Of a stretch of 64,000 bases of DNA, positions 59,589 to 64,000 are shown piece by piece (the stretch's first letter is position 1; each line of letters opens with the position of its first letter). The stretch lies in the NCBI GenBank assembly GCA_002189035.1, contig NEEC01000004.1:4092001-4156000 (forward strand), read 5' to 3'. The translations under genes and the position numbers were made by a program. The notes beneath the pieces are model-generated. The model was not told the origin of the DNA, ran no database searches, and saw only the letters and a program-made list of their open reading frames with translations. Origin of the DNA: Utricularia gibba (lineage: Eukaryota > Streptophyta > Magnoliopsida > Lamiales > Lentibulariaceae).

Positions 59589-60808
59589 CCTCCTCAGTTG
59601 TTTCGATGATCGCAAAAGAAAGTACATAGCTGTGTCATTATTTGTAACAAAATTGCTTGGAGTAGTGCAACATAATACATGTTCACAGATCAATTTCAGA
59701 CTTCATGTTAGTGGTGATAGTACATCGTTCCAGTACGTGTAGTACAACACCAATCCTCCTCCATCAATAATACTTTTTTTTAATGATTAAAATTCCACCC
59801 AAGCCCTTTGATTAAAGGGAAAATTGATTTTCAAATTATGTGAAATTGAGAATGGAAACTAATGTTTAATATAAACCAATTTTATTAAATACTAATAAAG
59901 GTCAATTATATATATGATATTTAAATAAAAAATATTAAGTACCAAACATATATGATATATTCAATTTTAAAGATTAAACATATAACTAGGATATACAGAT
60001 ATTGTTGTTTGGATTTGTGGATTCATATATCTGAATAGGTCGATTTGTAATTTGAAAAATTATGAGTGCGTCAAAGTAATTTTAATTCATAATACTTAAA
60101 TTATTTTTTAAATATACTAATATAAGATAATTTTTAATTAAAATTGAATATTTACAAAAAAAACGAAAATTTTGAACTTTAAATGATGCATAACAATGGT
60201 AATCAATGGATAATGATCGAGCACTCTAAATGAAAATGAACAAAAATATGCAAAAATCAAGTGAATGAATTAGGATTTTGATTAGTTAATTAAATAAATA
60301 AATACTTATTATTAAAATTAATACTTAAAATATTAAAATGAAAAAAAAAACCTTCCATACCATGAATCTGCACCGGGTGCACGGGAATAAGTTAAATAAT
60401 GAAAATCAATTATATAACTAAATCTACAATTTTTACCAAATAATGAGGATTAAATTTGTGTATTATGATAAAAAAAAAAAAGAATAAGTACGTTCGGCGC
60501 CAAAATCCGTGTCTTAAACATGGCATTATGTAATGAGGAGGATACCAAGGGAAAAATGGCATACAAGAAGATACAAAGAGGAGGCACAATTACAGTGGTG
60601 CCATGTGGAGCAGAAAGCTAAAGAGAGGTGTTAGTTTTTTCCAGGCTGCAGCATTTATCTATCTCCGACGCACCCTTTTCCAGGGAACACGAAATGGTTC
60701 CATCAGACACAGATATTGCATTGTTTTTTCTAGCAGCAGGGGCCTTGTGGGTCATGTTTTCAGGAATCTGGTGCATGATCACAGACCGCGCTTGGAATGG
60801 GAGGCAAC
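59589..60808. other. Intergenic between convergent CV and PP2A B' genes
   Basis: AT-rich from about 59760 to 60480, no gene recognised. Bases 60500-60808 have normal composition and open frames on both strands, and are probably the 3' UTR of the B' subunit gene. Confidence 0.55.
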
Positions 60809-62425
60809 TCAGGGTAGGATCAGGACAGGGGTGTTGCCGGCGACGGGCTGGAGACGGGCGGCGTTCTCCAAATGAGACCATACCTCGTTTCGTCTTTGCT
60901 CGGTCAAATGCTTGCGCTTCTCCTCGTCTCGGAACTCAGAAATGCAGGCTACGGCTAGCTCATCATCCATTTCTGCGAGCATCTTCTTCACATTTAGAGT
61001 TAGGTTGAGAACTGATTGGTTCCAGTGGTTTTGAGCATTCGCTTCCAGCGCTGGGAAGATCATTGGGAGGATGGCTCGCCGGTTTGGCACGATTAGATTC
61101 ACAACCTGGTCGTTGTTCCACAAGAACAATGCTCTTTCTGCCACCTGCATCAGAACAGACAATGTAGTCCATGGATTGTGTGAAAATCTGATGAAGATTT
61201 ACAGTATCTACACTCTAAAGAGCTGGATTTCATCAATCTCAGAATGTACTCTTTACCAGGTAAGCTATCAAGAGAGCAGAAGAGTTACCTGAAAATGGCG
61301 GCTAACTATGCAGTGGGCAATGCGTCTAAACAGAGGCACCATGACCTTTTGAAACTCGGACATGTCAATGACTTCGAGTATCTCCTCTAATTCACTCAAA
61401 AACATAACTTCCTTTTGACTATTTGTGATCGGCCAAAATTTCAACAGCCCGCTTATCACAACACTAGCCAACTTTGGATCCTTTTCAATGAATTGAGACA
61501 CACAATATGAGAGCTGCTGGAAGTAAACACCCAAGGACTTGGGTTTGTGAAGTGGAATTAGAGTCCTAGAAAGAAATAGCTTATGCTCCTCCTTCAAAGG
61601 CAAAGCAAATCCTGTTATCACACTCCCGAAGATTTCCAGAAATTCAGCGATACCATTATGCTTCTCTGTCTCAAACACAAATCTACAGAACACATTACTG
61701 ATACTTCTCCTGATAAAGGGCCTGTGAACCATAAACTTGCCATATATCCTGTGTAGAATCGCTTTCAGACAGTCCCTTTCCCTGGGATCCTCTGAATCGA
61801 ATAAATCAATGATTCTTAAGATAAACGAGTGATTGATATACTTCTTAGCAACCTTAGCTTCCAAGGAGGTTGATGTAACAATCTTGAGGAAGAAATCATA
61901 GACAATCTGCAAGTGTGGCCATGCCGGATCGAATGCTGGCTCATCATCGTTCTCATTTTCACTAGAGGATGAGGTAGCAGAGCGACTGTTGGGAGGAAAA
62001 ACACGAAACAGGTTAATGGAGCACATTTTGCAAGTTGCTACAATGGCACTCTCCGTTAGCTTCGGGGGATTCTGTGATACAAACTCAAGAAGCTCGAGCA
62101 ATGTGGCTCTTTTGAGCTCCTTTTCTTGGATGTCCTTCCCGGGATCACTAAAATCAAACAACACAGAGCACAGACTTAGCTTACTGATGAAAAGATTCAT
62201 CTTTTCTGAACATGGAACATCCTTGAACGCCAGCAACGGCTCAATTCCCGCAATCACACAAGTAGGGAAAACCGCTGCCGAAGGCCGTTTGGTAGCTGGA
62301 TTGGAAACATTCGTCCTGAGAGAACTAGGGGACAATGGAGCTGTGCCCGAAGTTGGGTTTCTCGGAGAATCTGGATCTGCCTTTTGAGACTTCCTCGGAA
62401 GTTTACCAAGAAATTGCTTCCACAT
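60809..62425 (-). CDS. Serine/threonine phosphatase 2A 56-kDa regulatory subunit B'
   Basis: B' (B56) subunit that gives PP2A holoenzymes substrate and location specificity; in plants these act in brassinosteroid, defence and light signalling. Two coding exons, 62425..61289 (1137 nt) and 61144..60809 (336 nt), 490 residues, phase 0 junction. The N-terminal MWKQFLGKLPRKSQK is typical of the plant B' beta/kappa group. The HEAT-repeat B56 core follows (DPAWPHLQIVYDFFLKIVTS, DSEDPRERDCLKAILHRIYG, KFMVHRPFIRRSISNVF, LPLKEEHKLFLSRTLIPLHK, GLLKFWPITNSQKEVMFLSE, ALFLWNNDQVVNLI, NHWNQSVLNLTLNV). Complete and intact. Minus strand, convergent with CV. Confidence 0.94.
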
Positions 62426-64000
62426 TCTGATCCGTCACGCTACTTCGTCTAAATCTAACATGAACAAAAATCAAATCCGTCGATAATGACAGCAACTTTA
62501 GGGTTTCACGCAGCCCCAGTACCGATGAAATTGGGGATCTGGAGGAGGAAAAGAGTGAAAACAACCCAAACTGAGAATAACCCAATAAATCATCAAAAAG
62601 ACAGGATCTTTAAAGTTCCCCATTCAAAGAAAACAGTAAAAACTCACCAATTCATGCAGCAGCAATACATCCGACATCACCCACAAGGGGAAAAAGCGAG
62701 AAACAAACAATACTTGCAAGCACGAATCCAACAACTTGTATGACAGCAACAATCAATGCAGACGCTGCTCCACAGAGACGAGCGTTGGATGTCTCAAGCA
62801 GAAGCAGAGAAAAACGGTTCTAAATCTTTAAACAGCTGAAAGGGTTGTTGAAATTATTCCCCACCTAGTCGTACCCCTCAAAAGGGACAGAAGCTGAAGC
62901 CCCACAAAAAAAGGGTCGAAAAGCCAGAAAACTGCAATCGCAGGTTGGAATCAAACACCCAACCCTTTCTCCCATCTCCATAAACAAGGACAACCACCAC
63001 CACGTCTCAGAATCCGTGCAATTCAAGGAAGCCCCTCATCCCCACCATGGATGAGACGGACGCCAAGGAATTACAATACACGCATTCATATGTTTGCCCC
63101 TCCTTCTACCCTCTGTTCCCTAACCCACTAACGTCGTACTCGTTTTCTATTCACCGAGTGCAGGAAGAAAATTCACCGCGGCCAGGGAAACACTTTCACC
63201 CGGGGCAGTAACTACTCAAAATTACTATTTACTGCCGGAGTCACGTCAAGAAAACGTGCGCCCCCTCACGCCTTCATAAATCTGCTCCCAGCGTGCCTGC
63301 CATCGGATTCTATAGTTACGTCACTTCACAGTCCCAAAATTATTTATTTTTTGTCTTTATTTATTTAATATTCAACTTATTTTTAGTTTCGGAAAAATTG
63401 TATCTATTTAACAATTAAAAAAAATCGAATTTGCTCCAGATCCGATCTCATCGCTGCGCTTTATTCGAAAAATAAAATATCGCGTATCATAATTTGCGGA
63501 CGTGGGCGTTGTACGAATTCAATCAATAAAACAGCGACGTGACGCCCCCATTAAATTGAAATATAAATCATTTTTATTTTTAGACAAAAAAATCATAAAA
63601 ATTGAATAGTGCTGTTAAATGCATCCGGAACTCATTCTCATCTTTCATACATAATCTATACAATTATTCACGGATACATATATAAATTTATGCATACGTA
63701 TTCATTAATTTTTTATTAAAAATTTTAAAATATATATATAAAAATATATAAGTTTTATTATTTAAAAAATTCATTCAAATCTATAATTATAATTTTATTT
63801 TATTTCACTATTGGTTGTTTGGATTATATTTTTTTTATCGAGATTAAAATTATTTTATTCATTCATGTTAATATTGATATTTTTAGATATTAGAATTTTC
63901 TTTTAAATATTTACATATTGATTTATTACTTTATTACTAATAATTAAATTTAAAATTTATATTCAAGTGAATTATTTATTATCATATAGTATTTTTAATA
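62426..64000. other. Upstream region of PP2A B' gene and AT-rich end of window
   Basis: Bases 62426-63310 have the base composition of a leader and promoter, with pyrimidine-rich tracts on the minus strand; a 5' UTR intron is likely, as in other plant B' genes, but its borders cannot be fixed. From 63340 to the end the DNA is AT-rich and I see no gene. Confidence 0.5.

Noticed and set aside
60603-61008. Plus-strand frames of 90 and 126 codons
   Set aside because: They run antisense to the last exon and 3' end of the PP2A B' gene.

Overview
The window is plant nuclear DNA from a eudicot, most likely of the order Lamiales. Genes carry GT-AG introns, intergenic DNA is very AT-rich, and transposon debris is common. 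The best taxonomic clue is the B-class MADS-box gene at 28.1-29.6 kb, whose protein follows Antirrhinum GLOBOSA closely (from memory, not a search). There are no bacterial features and no CRISPR array, and I see no RNA genes.

Layout. 1-2.05 kb: 5' half of an SNM1-type DNA cross-link repair nuclease gene (minus strand, cut by the window edge). 2.7-23.5 kb: a tandem array on the minus strand built from a unit of [F-box/LRR gene + about 2 kb AT-rich spacer + 3' end of a coiled-coil gene]. It has four F-box copies: one intact, two clear pseudogenes and one with a lost splice donor. It also has three serial 3'-terminal F-box fragments, one 5'-truncated copy of the coiled-coil gene, and one intact coiled-coil gene at the right end. 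24.8-44.5 kb: a gene-dense block of a sterol C-4 demethylation dehydrogenase (3BETAHSD/D, plus), GLO/PI (plus), mitochondrial complex III subunit QCR7 (minus), a DYW-type PPR protein (minus), a CLC-c/g type anion channel with a one-base frameshift (minus) and a KCS11-type 3-ketoacyl-CoA synthase (minus). 44.5-52.4 kb: a gene-free AT-rich desert with duplicated blocks and a Harbinger-like MITE. 52.4-62.4 kb: a 21-exon full-size PDR/ABCG transporter (plus), a CHLOROPLAST VESICULATION homologue (plus) and a PP2A B' (B56) regulatory subunit (minus). 62.4-64 kb: upstream DNA of the B' gene.

The gene-dense genes are unrelated housekeeping or developmental genes with separate promoters; I see no operon-like or pathway cluster. 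The unusual part is the F-box array. Its history can be read directly: unit duplication, 3'-fragment amplification, gene-conversion-like mosaicism, and inactivation by nonsense changes that are all C-to-T in CG or CHG context. I found no convincing previously undescribed functional system. The least explained gene is the tail-anchored coiled-coil protein at 22.4-23.5 kb.

Exon coordinates were deduced by hand from splice signals, reading phase and remembered homologues. Phases close exactly for every model called intact.
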